Origin: Gammaproteobacteria bacterium MFB021
Lineage (GTDB): Bacteria; Pseudomonadota; Gammaproteobacteria; Pseudomonadales; Halomonadaceae
Reading direction: 5' to 3'
DNA: 51,005 nt
NCBI GenBank assembly: GCA_000737985.1
Contig: JNVT01000095.1
Span: forward strand, 1 to 51,005
In this document: piece after piece, positions 39,427 to 47,081 of the stretch
Layout of the letters: every line of letters begins with the position of its first letter
Position numbering within the stretch: position 1 is the first letter of the stretch
Program-made: the position numbers and the translations under genes
The notes under the pieces: model-generated
The model's input: the letters and a program-made list of their open reading frames with translations, nothing else
Told to the model about the DNA's origin: nothing
Databases searched by the model: none

Positions 39427-40710
39427 ATGTCTCCCCGGCTGGCGCGGCGACTCTATTCGCTGCTGCTCTATCTGCTATCACCGCTTATCTGGTGGCGGGT
39501 GTGGCGTGAGTGGCTGCCCACTCACCCGCGCCGCGAGCGGCTCGGCTATGTGCCCTCTGTGGGCGCTCGCCGCTGCATCTGGCTGCATGCGGCCTCGGTC
39601 GGCGAGGTGGTCACGGCGACGCCGCTGATTCGTGCCCTGCTCGACGACTACCCCGACCACGCCCTGATCGTCACCACCATGACCGCCACCGGCGCCCGGC
39701 AGTTGCAGCAGACCTTCGGCGACCGTGTGCGCCACCACTTCCTGCCGCTCGATTTTCCCGGGGCGACCCGGCGCTTCGTCGCGCGTATCAATCCGCGCCT
39801 GACGATCATCGCCGAGACCGAGCTGTGGCCCAACCTGCTGGCGGCCTGCTATCGCCGCGACATACCGGTGGTGGTTGCCAACGCGCGCCTGAGCCCCGGC
39901 GCCTTTCGCCTCTATCGGCGTCTCGGCGCGCTATGTCGCGGTATGCTCGCGCCGCTCGACTGGATTGGGGCGAAGTCGCCCAGCGATGCCGAGCGCTTCC
40001 GGGCCCTCGGTGCGCGTCCCGAGGCGGTGGCGATGACCGGCGCGCTCAAGTTCGATCTCAATGTCGACGAGAGCGTGCTGGCGGCCAGCCGGCGTCTGCG
40101 CCAGCGCTGGGGGCCGCGACCGGTCTGGATCGCCGGCTCCACCCATCCCGGCGAGGATGAACAGGTGCTCGCCGCCCACGCTCGGGTGCGGCGCCAGCTT
40201 CCCGATGCGCTGCTGATCCTGGTGCCGCGTCATCCCCAGCGCTTCGAGGCCGTGGCTGAGCTGTGCGAGGCCGCCGGCGAGCGCCTGGTGCGGCTCAGCG
40301 GTGGCGCCCGGGTGGACGCCGAGACCACGCTGCTGCTGGGCGACACCATGGGCGATCTGATCAAGCTCTACGGCTGCGCCGATGTTGCCTTCGTCGGCGG
40401 CTCGCTGGTGACGATCGGCGGCCACAACCTGCTCGAGCCGGCCGCCCTCGGCGTGGCCGTGGTGAGCGGGCCCCACCTCGACAACCTGCGCGAGATCGCC
40501 GATACCCTGGCCGAGCACGAGGCGCGCTGCGAGGTCGCCGATGGCGAGGCCCTGGGGCAGACGGTGGCGGCACTGCTCGACGATGCCCCGCGGCGCGAGC
40601 GGCTGGGTGCTGCCGGCCGCCAGGTGGTCGCGGCCAACCGCGGCGCGCTCGCCGCCACGCGCCAGCATCTCGCCACGTATCTTTTGGATACCGCCACCGG
40701 CGATAGCTGA
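39427..40710 (+). CDS. waaA: Kdo transferase
   Basis: WaaA transfers Kdo from CMP-Kdo to lipid IVA at the inner membrane. The 427-residue protein starts with a membrane-associated segment (LYSLLLYLLSPLIWW). It continues with WLHAASVGEVVTATPLI, the catalytic-site IIAETELWPNL and the donor-domain LVPRHPQRFEAVAELCEAAG, LLGDTMGDL and FVGGSLVTIGGHNLLEPA. It is third in the GT9-hldE-waaA operon. With KdkA present in the cell, a single-Kdo enzyme is a reasonable inference but cannot be read from the sequence. Confidence 0.96.
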   Translation: MSPRLARRLYSLLLYLLSPLIWWRVWREWLPTHPRRERLGYVPSVGARRCIWLHAASVGEVVTATPLIRALLDDYPDHALIVTTMTATGARQLQQTFGDRVRHHFLPLDFPGATRRFVARINPRLTIIAETELWPNLLAACYRRDIPVVVANARLSPGAFRLYRRLGALCRGMLAPLDWIGAKSPSDAERFRALGARPEAVAMTGALKFDLNVDESVLAASRRLRQRWGPRPVWIAGSTHPGEDEQVLAAHARVRRQLPDALLILVPRHPQRFEAVAELCEAAGERLVRLSGGARVDAETTLLLGDTMGDLIKLYGCADVAFVGGSLVTIGGHNLLEPAALGVAVVSGPHLDNLREIADTLAEHEARCEVADGEALGQTVAALLDDAPRRERLGAAGRQVVAANRGALAATRQHLATYLLDTATGDS

Positions 40711-40810
40711 CGCCAGGCACGCTGGCACCGCGCCGTGATACCTGTCAAACGCTTGTCATGCCCGATCCCGACAATCGTCCCCGACCAGGAATCACGACCG
40801 GTGACCGCCG

Positions 40811-41845
40811 ATGGATATCCGCTTCAAGAGCCGCAAGCTGCGCTTCTATACCGCGGGTGTTGCGCGCCTGCTGATCCCCGATGCGTACTACCGCCGGCGC
40901 CTGATACAGTGGTTGGAACAACTCCCCGAAGCCGAGTGGCAGCGGCTCGCCGCGCGCGTCGACTACTACAACCGCGTGGGGGAGGCGTTCGATCCCGGCG
41001 AAGGCGCGGTCGCCGTCGGCGACTTCCGCTACGAGCGGCGCGGCGCCTACTATCTCGATGCCAAGCAGATCGTGCGCCACTTCGCCCCGCAGCACCGCTT
41101 TGCTTACCGCTTTGGCGACGTCACCTGGGTGCCGGAGCGGCCCACGCTGGTCAAGAGCCGCCCGATCTGTCGTGCCACGCCGCCCAGCAATGCCAACGGT
41201 GTGCTGCTCAAGCTCAACAGCGTGCGTCATTTCCAGTTCGTCGACGATCGTCTGGCGTTTCGTGATAAGCGTTCGGGCGTGGTGTGGCGGGGCAAATGCT
41301 TCCACGCGCATCGCGCCGCAGTGCTGCGTGAGTTCTGCGACCATCCGCGCATGGATATCGGCCAGAGCCATGCCAAGCGCCGTGATCAGCGCGACTATCG
41401 ACCCTACCTGTCGATCCGCGAACAGCTGCGCTATCGCTACGTGCTGAGCCTCGAAGGCAAGGACGTGGCCACCAACCTCAAGTGGATTCTCGCCTCCAAC
41501 TCGCTCTGTTTCATGCCGCCGCCGCGCTTCGAGACCTGGTTCATGGAAGGCACGCTCGAACCCTACGTGCACTATGTGCCGCTGAAGGAGGACTGCAGCG
41601 ACATGGAAGCCCAGATGGCCTACTACGATGCCCATCCCGCCGAGGCCGAGGCGATCGTGCGCCGCGCCAACGCCCATGTCGCCCAGTTTCGCGATCCGCG
41701 TCAGGAGCTGCTGCTGGGGCTTCTAGTGATGCACAAGTATCTGGCGCTCTCGGGTCAGCTCGACCCCGCGGCGTCGAGGGTGGCGAGTCCAACCTGGAAC
41801 AACTGGGCGTGCCGGCCGGCGAGCGCGTTCAGGTCGCGATCGTAA
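40811..41845 (+). CDS. GT90-type glycosyltransferase (CAP10/LpsA-like)
   Basis: A 344-residue protein of the GT90 family, members of which add xylose or hexoses to LPS core or capsule. Conserved stretches are VKSRPICRATPPSNANGVLL, WRGKCFHAHRAAVLREFC, YLSIREQLRYRYVLSLEGKD, NLKWILASNSLCFMPPPRFE and TWFMEGTLEPYVHYVPL. The last 20 residues (from about TWNNW) look unlike the family and end after a low-conservation stretch, so a frameshift near 41780 is possible. It is 100 bp past waaA. It would be cytoplasmic, using a UDP-sugar. Confidence 0.85.
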   Translation: MDIRFKSRKLRFYTAGVARLLIPDAYYRRRLIQWLEQLPEAEWQRLAARVDYYNRVGEAFDPGEGAVAVGDFRYERRGAYYLDAKQIVRHFAPQHRFAYRFGDVTWVPERPTLVKSRPICRATPPSNANGVLLKLNSVRHFQFVDDRLAFRDKRSGVVWRGKCFHAHRAAVLREFCDHPRMDIGQSHAKRRDQRDYRPYLSIREQLRYRYVLSLEGKDVATNLKWILASNSLCFMPPPRFETWFMEGTLEPYVHYVPLKEDCSDMEAQMAYYDAHPAEAEAIVRRANAHVAQFRDPRQELLLGLLVMHKYLALSGQLDPAASRVASPTWNNWACRPASAFRSRS

Positions 41846-41933
41846 CCGCCCGGCGATCATGCTCGGTCAGAGGAAAGGAGTGGCTCTCGGGTCAGGCGCA
41901 GCTATGGCCCGGACGGTGGGTGCGCGGCAGTGG

Positions 41934-41991
41934 GGTGAATGGCAGTAGGCTGAGTGGCGATGAGGTGAATGGCATTGAGGTGAGCGGTCGA
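41934..41991. repeat. Degenerate short repeat, about four units of 13-16 bp
   Basis: The units GGTGAATGGCAGTA, GGCTGAGTGGCGATGA, GGTGAATGGCATTGA and GGTGAGCGGTCGA follow each other in the 231-bp gap before ldhA. Function is unknown; the rest of the gap shows nothing recognisable. Confidence 0.5.
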
Positions 41992-42076
41992 GCCACGGGT
42001 TGCGGCGTCCTGTCACTGGTGAGGCCTTGGGGATCGATTACGATAGGGGCTCTTCGATTGCCGTGCGAGCGTTGCC

Positions 42077-43072
42077 ATGCGAGTCACCGTCTACAGTGCC
42101 CAGCCCTACGACCGTCGCTTTCTCGACGAGGTTGGCGCCACCCGCTTCGCCGACGCCGGGATCGAGTGGCACTACCAGCCCGTTGCCCTGACCCGGCAGA
42201 CGGTGGCGCTGGCAGCGGGCAGTGACGCGGTCTGCGTGTTCGTCAACGACTCCCTCGAAGCGGCCGTGCTCGAGGCCCTGGCCGCCCAGGGCGTGGGCGC
42301 CGTGGTGCTGCGCTGTGCCGGCTTCAACAACGTCGACCTGGAGGCCGCCCGGCGGCTCGGCCTGTTCGTGGCGCGGGTGCCGGCCTACTCGCCGGAGGCG
42401 GTGGCCGAACACGCGCTGGCCATGATCATGACGCTCAACCGCAAGACCCATCGCGCCTACAACCGGGTGCGCGAGGGCAATTTCGCCCTCGATGGGCTGC
42501 TCGGGGTGACCCTGCATGGCAAGACCGCCGGGGTGGTCGGCAGTGGCCGCATCGGCCTGGCCATGGCGCGGATCCTGCACGGGCTGGGCTGCGAGGTGCT
42601 GGGTTACGACCCCGCGCCTGCGGCCGCCTTCGAAGCCTACGGCGAGAACGTGCCGCTGGCGGCACTGCTAGCGCGTTCGGACATCGTCTCGCTGCACTGC
42701 CCGCTGAACGAGGCGACCCACCACCTGATCGACGCCGCCGCGCTGGCGGGCATGAAGCCGGGCGCGATGCTGGTCAACACCTCGCGCGGCGCACTGATCG
42801 ACACTCCGGCGGTGATCTATGCGCTGAAGTCGCGTCAGCTCGGCGCGCTGGCGATCGACGTCTACGAGCAGGAGAGCGAGCTGTTCTTCCACGACCACTC
42901 GGCGGAGATCATCGACGACGATGTCTTTGCCCGCCTGGCCAGCTTCCCCAATGTGCTGATCACCGGCCACCAGGGCTTCTTCACCGCCGAAGCGCTGGAC
43001 GAGATCGCGCAGGTCACCTGCGCCAATCTGGTCGCCTATGACCGCGATCTGGCTTGCCCCAACCAGCTTTGA
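42077..43072 (+). CDS. ldhA: D-lactate dehydrogenase (fermentative, NAD-dependent)
   Basis: It reduces pyruvate to D-lactate with NADH in the cytoplasm. The 331-residue protein belongs to the D-2-hydroxyacid dehydrogenases. The NAD motif is VVGSGRIG (153-160), and the catalytic residues are Arg237 (NTSRG), Glu266 (DVYEQE) and His298 (TGHQG). LRCAGFNNVD and VPAYSPEAVAEHA are typical of the LdhA branch. It is convergent with rpiA, with 7 bp between stops and no terminator visible. Another D-2-hydroxyacid is possible as substrate. Confidence 0.92.
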   Translation: MRVTVYSAQPYDRRFLDEVGATRFADAGIEWHYQPVALTRQTVALAAGSDAVCVFVNDSLEAAVLEALAAQGVGAVVLRCAGFNNVDLEAARRLGLFVARVPAYSPEAVAEHALAMIMTLNRKTHRAYNRVREGNFALDGLLGVTLHGKTAGVVGSGRIGLAMARILHGLGCEVLGYDPAPAAAFEAYGENVPLAALLARSDIVSLHCPLNEATHHLIDAAALAGMKPGAMLVNTSRGALIDTPAVIYALKSRQLGALAIDVYEQESELFFHDHSAEIIDDDVFARLASFPNVLITGHQGFFTAEALDEIAQVTCANLVAYDRDLACPNQL

Positions 43073-43079
43073 ACCGCGT

Positions 43080-43751
43080 TCAGCGAGTGATGCGCTCGAC
43101 CCCCCCAGCACCGCCAAGCAGCAGCACGTCGGCCGGACGCTTGGCGAACAGGCCGTTGGTGACCACGCCGACGATGGCATCGAGGGCCGCTTCCATGGCT
43201 TCCGGCTCGTCGAACAGCTTGTCGTAGCCATCCAGGATGCGGTTGCCGTTGTCGGTCAGCACGCCATCGCGGTAGACCGGTGTAATGCCGAGCTTGACCA
43301 TCTCACGGGCGACGTAGGAGCGCGCCATCGGGATCACCTCGACCGGCAGCGGGAAGCCGCCGAGTACCTCGACCCGCTTGCTGGCATCGGCGATGCAGAC
43401 GAAGCGTTCGGCGCAGGCGGCGACGATCTTCTCGCGGGTGAGCGCGGCCCCGCCGCCCTTGATCATGCGCAGGCGGCCATCGATCTCGTCGGCGCCGTCC
43501 ACATAGACCGGCACCGTGCCCACGTGGTTGAGCTCGAGCACGTCGATCCCGTTGGCCTTCAGGCGCTCCGCGCTGGCCTCGGAGCTGGCCACGGCACCGC
43601 GAAAGTCATGGCGCCGCGCGGCGAGCAGATCGATGAAGTGGTTGGCGGTGGAGCCGGTACCGATGCCGATCACCGCATCCGGCGTCAGCAGGCTATCGAT
43701 GTCGTCGAGCGCCGCGGCGGCCACCGCGCGTTTGAGGTCGTCCTGGGTCAT
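43080..43751 (-). CDS. rpiA: Ribose-5-phosphate isomerase A
   Basis: RpiA interconverts ribose 5-phosphate and ribulose 5-phosphate in the pentose phosphate pathway. ATG 43751 ([15 protein letters not shown]) gives 223 residues; the frame upstream to 43820 is not RpiA-like. [16 protein letters not shown] binds the phosphate, and [20 protein letters not shown] holds the catalytic residues. It is divergent from ilvA, as in other gammaproteobacteria. Confidence 0.96.
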   Translation of the reverse strand: MTQDDLKRAVAAAALDDIDSLLTPDAVIGIGTGSTANHFIDLLAARRHDFRGAVASSEASAERLKANGIDVLELNHVGTVPVYVDGADEIDGRLRMIKGGGAALTREKIVAACAERFVCIADASKRVEVLGGFPLPVEVIPMARSYVAREMVKLGITPVYRDGVLTDNGNRILDGYDKLFDEPEAMEAALDAIVGVVTNGLFAKRPADVLLLGGAGGVERITR

Positions 43752-43827
43752 GTCGGCTCTGGCAGGCTGGCAAAAGAGAGGCGCCAGTATAGAGCAAGCC
43801 GCCTGCGCTGCCGATGGCACTGACGCG

Positions 43828-43877
43828 CGGGGCGGGCATCTGTTAACGCTGGACGCTCGGGGCTGGCGTCTGTTAAC
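43828..43877. repeat. Imperfect 20-bp direct repeat, 30-bp period
   Basis: CGGGGCGGGCATCTGTTAAC (43828-43847) recurs at 43858-43877 with two changes. Each ends in CTGTTAAC. It lies in the rpiA-ilvA gap and could be a regulator site or part of either promoter. Confidence 0.55.
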
Positions 43878-43943
43878 AATGTCGATCCGCCACGTTCATC
43901 GCCGCCGTCGGGCTCTCCGCGGCGCGCTCAGGCAGCCTCTTTT

Positions 43944-43969
43944 AGTGCGATACGCCAGTGCGATACGCC
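43944..43969. repeat. Perfect 13-bp tandem duplication before the ilvA ribosome site
   Basis: AGTGCGATACGCC occurs twice back to back, ending one base before AGGA at 43970-43973, the ilvA Shine-Dalgarno. Placement in the leader could affect translation initiation. Confidence 0.7.
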
Positions 43970-43980
43970 AGGACACCGCA

Positions 43981-45498
43981 ATGCTACTCGAAGACATCGT
44001 CAAGAAGATCCTCCAGGCCCGCGTCTACGAAGCGGCCCGGGAGACCCCCATTTCGCCCATGCCCTCGCTCTCGCGCCGCTTCGGCAACCGCATTCTGATC
44101 AAGCGCGAAGACCTGCAGCCGGTGTTCTCGTTCAAGATTCGCGGGGCCTACAACAAGATGGCGCAGCTCGACGAGACGCAGAAGGAGAAGGGCGTGATTG
44201 CCGCCTCGGCCGGCAACCACGCCCAGGGGCTGGCGATGGCGGCGCGTCAGATGGGGGTCAAGGCGGTGATCGTGATGCCCCGGGTCACCCCCGAGATCAA
44301 GGTGGCCGCGGTGCGTGGCTGGGGCGCCAAGGTGGTACTCAAGGGAGACGCCTTCGGCGAGGCGCTGGCACACGCCAAGACGCTGATCGCCGAGCACGGC
44401 TACACCTATATTCCGCCCTATGACGACAACGACGTCATTGCTGGTCAGGGCACCGTGGCGATGGAGATCCTGCGCCAGCACTCCGGGCCGCTGGATGCGG
44501 TATTCGTGCCGGTGGGTGGCGGCGGGCTGCTGGCCGGGGTCGCTGCCTACATCAAGTATCTGCGCCCGGAGGTCAAGGTCTACGGCGTCGAGGCGGAGGA
44601 TTCGGCCTGCCTCAAGGCGGCGTTGGACGCCGGCGAACGGGTGGTGCTGGATCAGGTCGGCGTGTTCGCCGAGGGGGTGGCGGTGGCCCAGATCGGCGAG
44701 GCGCCGTTCGAGATCCTGCGTCACACCGTGGATGGCGTCATCACCGTCAACACCGACGAGATGTGCGCCGCGGTCAAGGACACCTTCGATGATACCCGGG
44801 CGGTCGCCGAGACCTCCGGCGCGCTGTCGCTGGCCGGGCTCAAGAAGTACGTACAGCAGACCCAGGCGCGCGACCAGTCGCTTTTGTGCATCAACTCCGG
44901 CGCCAACATCAACTTCGACCGGCTCCAGCATATCGCCGAGCGTACCGAGCTCGGCGAGCAGCGTGAAGCGATTCTGGCGGTCGAGATCCCTGAGCGGCCG
45001 GGCAGTTTCAAGCAGTTCTGCCGCGCCATCGGGCGGCGCATGGTGACCGAATTCAACTACCGCTACGCTGACGCCGACCGCGCGCATATCTTCGTCGGTG
45101 TGCAGGTCAAGCCGGGTGGCGAGGATCGCGCCGAGGTGATCCAAAAGCTGCGCGACGCGGACTACCCCGTAGAGGATCTCACCGATAACGAACTGGCCAA
45201 GCTGCATATTCGCCACCTCGGCGGCGGCCGGCCCAAGGTCGAGTTCTCGGAAGAGGTCTATCGCTTCGAATTTCCCGAGCGCCCCGGCGCGCTGATGAAC
45301 TTCCTGACCCATCTGCCCGCCGACTGGAACATCTCGCTGTTCCACTATCGCAACCACGGTGCCGCCTACGGGCGAGTGCTGGTCGGGCTGCAGATGCCCA
45401 ATGGCGACCGGGCCCATGCCGAGGAGCACTTCGATCGGATCGGCTACCGCTACTGGAAAGAGACCGACAATACCGCCTACCGGCTGTTCATGGCCTGA
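43981..45498 (+). CDS. ilvA: Biosynthetic threonine ammonia-lyase
   Basis: IlvA deaminates threonine to 2-oxobutanoate, the first committed step to isoleucine. ATG 43981 (MLLEDIVKKILQARVYEAAR) gives 505 residues, the family length; the longer frame upstream is not conserved. The PLP lysine is Lys52 in FSFKIRGAYN. SAGNHAQG and GGGGLLAG complete the site. Two C-terminal ACT-like regulatory modules begin VEIPERPGSFKQFCRAIG and FEFPERPGALMNFLTHLP, where isoleucine and valine bind. It ends in a strong terminator. No attenuator-like leader peptide is seen. Confidence 0.96.
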   Translation: MLLEDIVKKILQARVYEAARETPISPMPSLSRRFGNRILIKREDLQPVFSFKIRGAYNKMAQLDETQKEKGVIAASAGNHAQGLAMAARQMGVKAVIVMPRVTPEIKVAAVRGWGAKVVLKGDAFGEALAHAKTLIAEHGYTYIPPYDDNDVIAGQGTVAMEILRQHSGPLDAVFVPVGGGGLLAGVAAYIKYLRPEVKVYGVEAEDSACLKAALDAGERVVLDQVGVFAEGVAVAQIGEAPFEILRHTVDGVITVNTDEMCAAVKDTFDDTRAVAETSGALSLAGLKKYVQQTQARDQSLLCINSGANINFDRLQHIAERTELGEQREAILAVEIPERPGSFKQFCRAIGRRMVTEFNYRYADADRAHIFVGVQVKPGGEDRAEVIQKLRDADYPVEDLTDNELAKLHIRHLGGGRPKVEFSEEVYRFEFPERPGALMNFLTHLPADWNISLFHYRNHGAAYGRVLVGLQMPNGDRAHAEEHFDRIGYRYWKETDNTAYRLFMA

Positions 45499-45531
45499 GC
45501 ACGCCGCCGAGGTTGCTTTCTCCCATCCCTG

Positions 45532-45567
45532 ACGCCGCTGGCCTCTGCATGAGGTCAGCGGCGTTTT
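45532..45567 (+). terminator. Rho-independent terminator after ilvA
   Basis: ACGCCGCTGGCCTC (45532-45545) pairs with GAGGTCAGCGGCGT (45551-45564), 13 of 14, with a TGCAT loop and TTTT ending at 45567. Confidence 0.9.
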
Positions 45568-45612
45568 GGCGATGATGAAATAGCTCCTTTTTCGGGGTCA
45601 ATTCGCGCTAAA

Positions 45613-45655
45613 CCTTTTTCGGTAACGTCCGATAATCTTCGGTAACGAAAAAAGG
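45613..45655. promoter_or_regulatory. Candidate regulator site upstream of the 31-residue peptide gene
   Basis: TTCGGTAACG occurs at 45618-45627 and 45638-45647, 20 bp apart, inside an inverted pair CCTTTTT/AAAAAGG. CCTTTTTCGG also occurs at 45586-45595 and 45613-45622. The cluster is about 25-60 bp upstream of the promoter -35, a place suited to an activator. Confidence 0.45.
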
Positions 45656-45678
45656 GGTGGGTCCGCCTGGCAAGCGTC

Positions 45679-45707
45679 TTGTCAAGCTTTTAGCCTAACC
45701 CTATAGT
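45679..45707 (+). promoter_or_regulatory. Sigma-70 promoter of the 31-residue peptide gene
   Basis: TTGTCA (45679-45684) and TATAGT (45702-45707) are 17 bases apart, the ideal spacing, 52 bp before the start codon. It is the clearest promoter in the window. Confidence 0.8.
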
Positions 45708-45758
45708 CGTGCGCGTCGCCGCGGGGGCGGAGACCGAACCGAATCTCTGGGAGTCGAA

Positions 45759-45854
45759 ATGAAACGCAAGCCCGACCTGGTCATGGCACTGGTACTGATT
45801 TTCGGCGTGGGTGTGGTCGCGACGGGGTATGCGCAGACGCTGCTCGGCGCTTGA
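45759..45854 (+). CDS. 31-residue single-pass membrane peptide
   Basis: The reading frame MKRKPDLVMALVLIFGVGVV, continuing ATGYAQTLLGA, starts at ATG 45759 after GGGAG at 45749-45753 with 5-base spacing. The charge pattern is a basic N-terminus (KRKPD) and then one hydrophobic helix of about 20 residues, so it should sit in the inner membrane with the N-terminus inside. A near-consensus promoter and possible activator sites lie upstream, which argues for a real, expressed gene. It stands alone between ilvA and fau. No family was recognised. A toxin-like or stress peptide, or a small subunit of a membrane complex, is possible. Confidence 0.75.
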   Translation: MKRKPDLVMALVLIFGVGVVATGYAQTLLGA

Positions 45855-45859
45855 GGCTG

Positions 45860-46049
45860 TAGCAATACAGCAAGATAGCAATGTGGCGGGTAGCGGCCGC
45901 GGGCAGCCTTTGCGGATAGTAAGCTCGTAGGCAATAGTCAGTAGTCTGTAACTATTAGATAGTGGGTAGTAGATAGTTCAGGTTAGTTAGATTATTAGAT
46001 AGACCGCAGTAGTAGCTAGAGTCGTAGTAGCCAGAGCAGTAATAGATAG
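45860..46049 (+). repeat. Strand-biased TAG-rich low-complexity tract
   Basis: I count 23 TAG triplets in 190 bases on the plus strand, many as ATAG, GTAGTAG or AGATAG, with only two or three CTA. ATTAGATAG and AGATAGACC recur. It starts 6 bp after the small peptide stop and would form its 3' untranslated RNA. All frames are closed. GC is well below the surroundings. Function is unknown. Confidence 0.75.
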
Positions 46050-46061
46050 ACCCGACACGCC

Positions 46062-46093
46062 CGATCAGTGACAGCCCGAGGGGGCACTGATCG
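46062..46093. terminator. Hairpin 1 between the peptide gene and fau
   Basis: CGATCAGTG (46062-46070) and CACTGATCG (46085-46093) form a perfect 9-bp stem. There is no T run, so termination is uncertain. Confidence 0.5.
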
Positions 46094-46096
46094 CAA

Positions 46097-46131
46097 GACG
46101 GCCGGTAGCGTTTCGAGCGCTACCGGCCGTC
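46097..46131. terminator. Hairpin 2, overlapping the fau stop codon
   Basis: GACGGCCGGTAGCG (46097-46110) and CGCTACCGGCCGTC (46118-46131) form a perfect 14-bp stem with a 7-base loop. The right arm encodes the last fau residues and stop. It may end transcription from both sides, although T tracts are poor. Confidence 0.6.
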
Positions 46132-46818
46132 GTCGTTTCTGCCCTTGGCGCGCTGCGGGCGGAGGACCTCGCGGTCGCTGACGATTGCATCCAGCGGTAC
46201 GTCCCAGACGGCCACGGGAAGCGCCGTCACTCGCTGACAGGCGTGGGCCAGACCGATCAGGCGTGGCGCCGGGCGGCGCAGGCGGGTGAAGGCGAAGGTG
46301 CGGTCGTAGAAGCCGCCGCCCATGCCGATACGCTCACCGGCCCCATCGAACCCCACCAGCGGCATCAGCACGCTATCCAGCGCCCACGCCGGCAGTCGGC
46401 GCTGGCGTTTGGCACCGAAGCGGGTGTGCGGCTCGGCAATACCGAAACGGTTGCGGCGCATACGCGTATCGCTGTCGTAGCGCACGAACCACAGCCGGTT
46501 CTCGACCAGCGGGCGCAGTACCGGCAGATAGACCTCGGCGCCACGCCGGCGCAGCCAGGCGATCAGCGGCGTGGGGTCGATTTCACCATCGTTGGGCAGG
46601 TAGAGCGCCACGCGGCGGGCGCGTTGCAGCTCCGGCAACCGGCGCAGGCGCCGACACAGCGCCTGCGAGGCGACGCGCTGCTGGTGTGGGCTCAGCGCGC
46701 GGCGGGCGCGGCGCAGATCGCGCCGCAGGCGACGCCGATCGCCCGAAAGGGCAAGCGCGTTGGGTCCGTCAGCGGTGGACCCGTCATCGAGAGCGCTGGT
46801 GATCGACGTCGAAGACAA
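46120..46818 (-). CDS. fau: 5-formyltetrahydrofolate cyclo-ligase (YgfA)
   Basis: It converts 5-formyl-THF to 5,10-methenyl-THF with ATP in the cytoplasm. LRRDLRRARRALSPHQQ (start of conserved part), VALYLPNDGEIDPTPLIAWL, VYLPVLRP, DSVLMPLVGFDGAGERIGMG and GGFYDRTF are family motifs. No in-frame ATG or GTG lies between the 6S RNA and the conserved region. The only standard start there is TTG at 46818, giving 232 residues; the ATG at 46923 would translate the 6S RNA gene. The TTG start is therefore likely but not certain. The 6S-fau arrangement is conserved in gammaproteobacteria, where both are made as one transcript. Confidence 0.85.
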   Translation of the reverse strand: MSSTSITSALDDGSTADGPNALALSGDRRRLRRDLRRARRALSPHQQRVASQALCRRLRRLPELQRARRVALYLPNDGEIDPTPLIAWLRRRGAEVYLPVLRPLVENRLWFVRYDSDTRMRRNRFGIAEPHTRFGAKRQRRLPAWALDSVLMPLVGFDGAGERIGMGGGFYDRTFAFTRLRRPAPRLIGLAHACQRVTALPVAVWDVPLDAIVSDREVLRPQRAKGRNDDGR

Positions 46819-46819
46819 G

Positions 46820-47008
46820 CAGAGTTCCCCAGAGTGCCGCTGTCGTTCTGGCCCTTGAACCCATTGGTTCAAGGTGGGTGGCCGCAGGCAGGCCGTTAGG
46901 CTTTCCGTCGCGCGGACATGCACACGGGCCTGCCTAGCTATTGGCCCCCTGGGTACTGCGCATAGGCTCGAGGGACTTGTAACGACTGGCGCACACCCCA
47001 GGGAACGA
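46820..47008 (-). ncRNA. ssrS: 6S RNA
   Basis: 6S RNA mimics an open promoter and traps sigma-70 RNA polymerase in stationary phase. On the minus strand the 5' part TTCCCTGGGGTGTGCGCCAG and 3' part GGCACTCTGGGGAAC form the closing stem. GCATGTCCGCGCGACGGAAA and CACCTTGAACCAATGGGTTC, with AAGGG after it, match the conserved 6S segments of Pseudomonas and E. coli. Position between zapA and fau is the standard one. Ends are estimated from the closing stem to within about 5 bases. Confidence 0.92.
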
Positions 47009-47081
47009 CACTATCGTAGCAGAGGGGGCGGCGTTGCCCAATCGCAATCGACTCAGGCGGGGCGACGGCCGGGCTGCCGGC

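Noticed and set aside
46819-46923. ATG 46923 as the fau start
   Set aside because: The first 35 codons would lie on the 6S RNA gene, whose conserved sequence explains these bases better.
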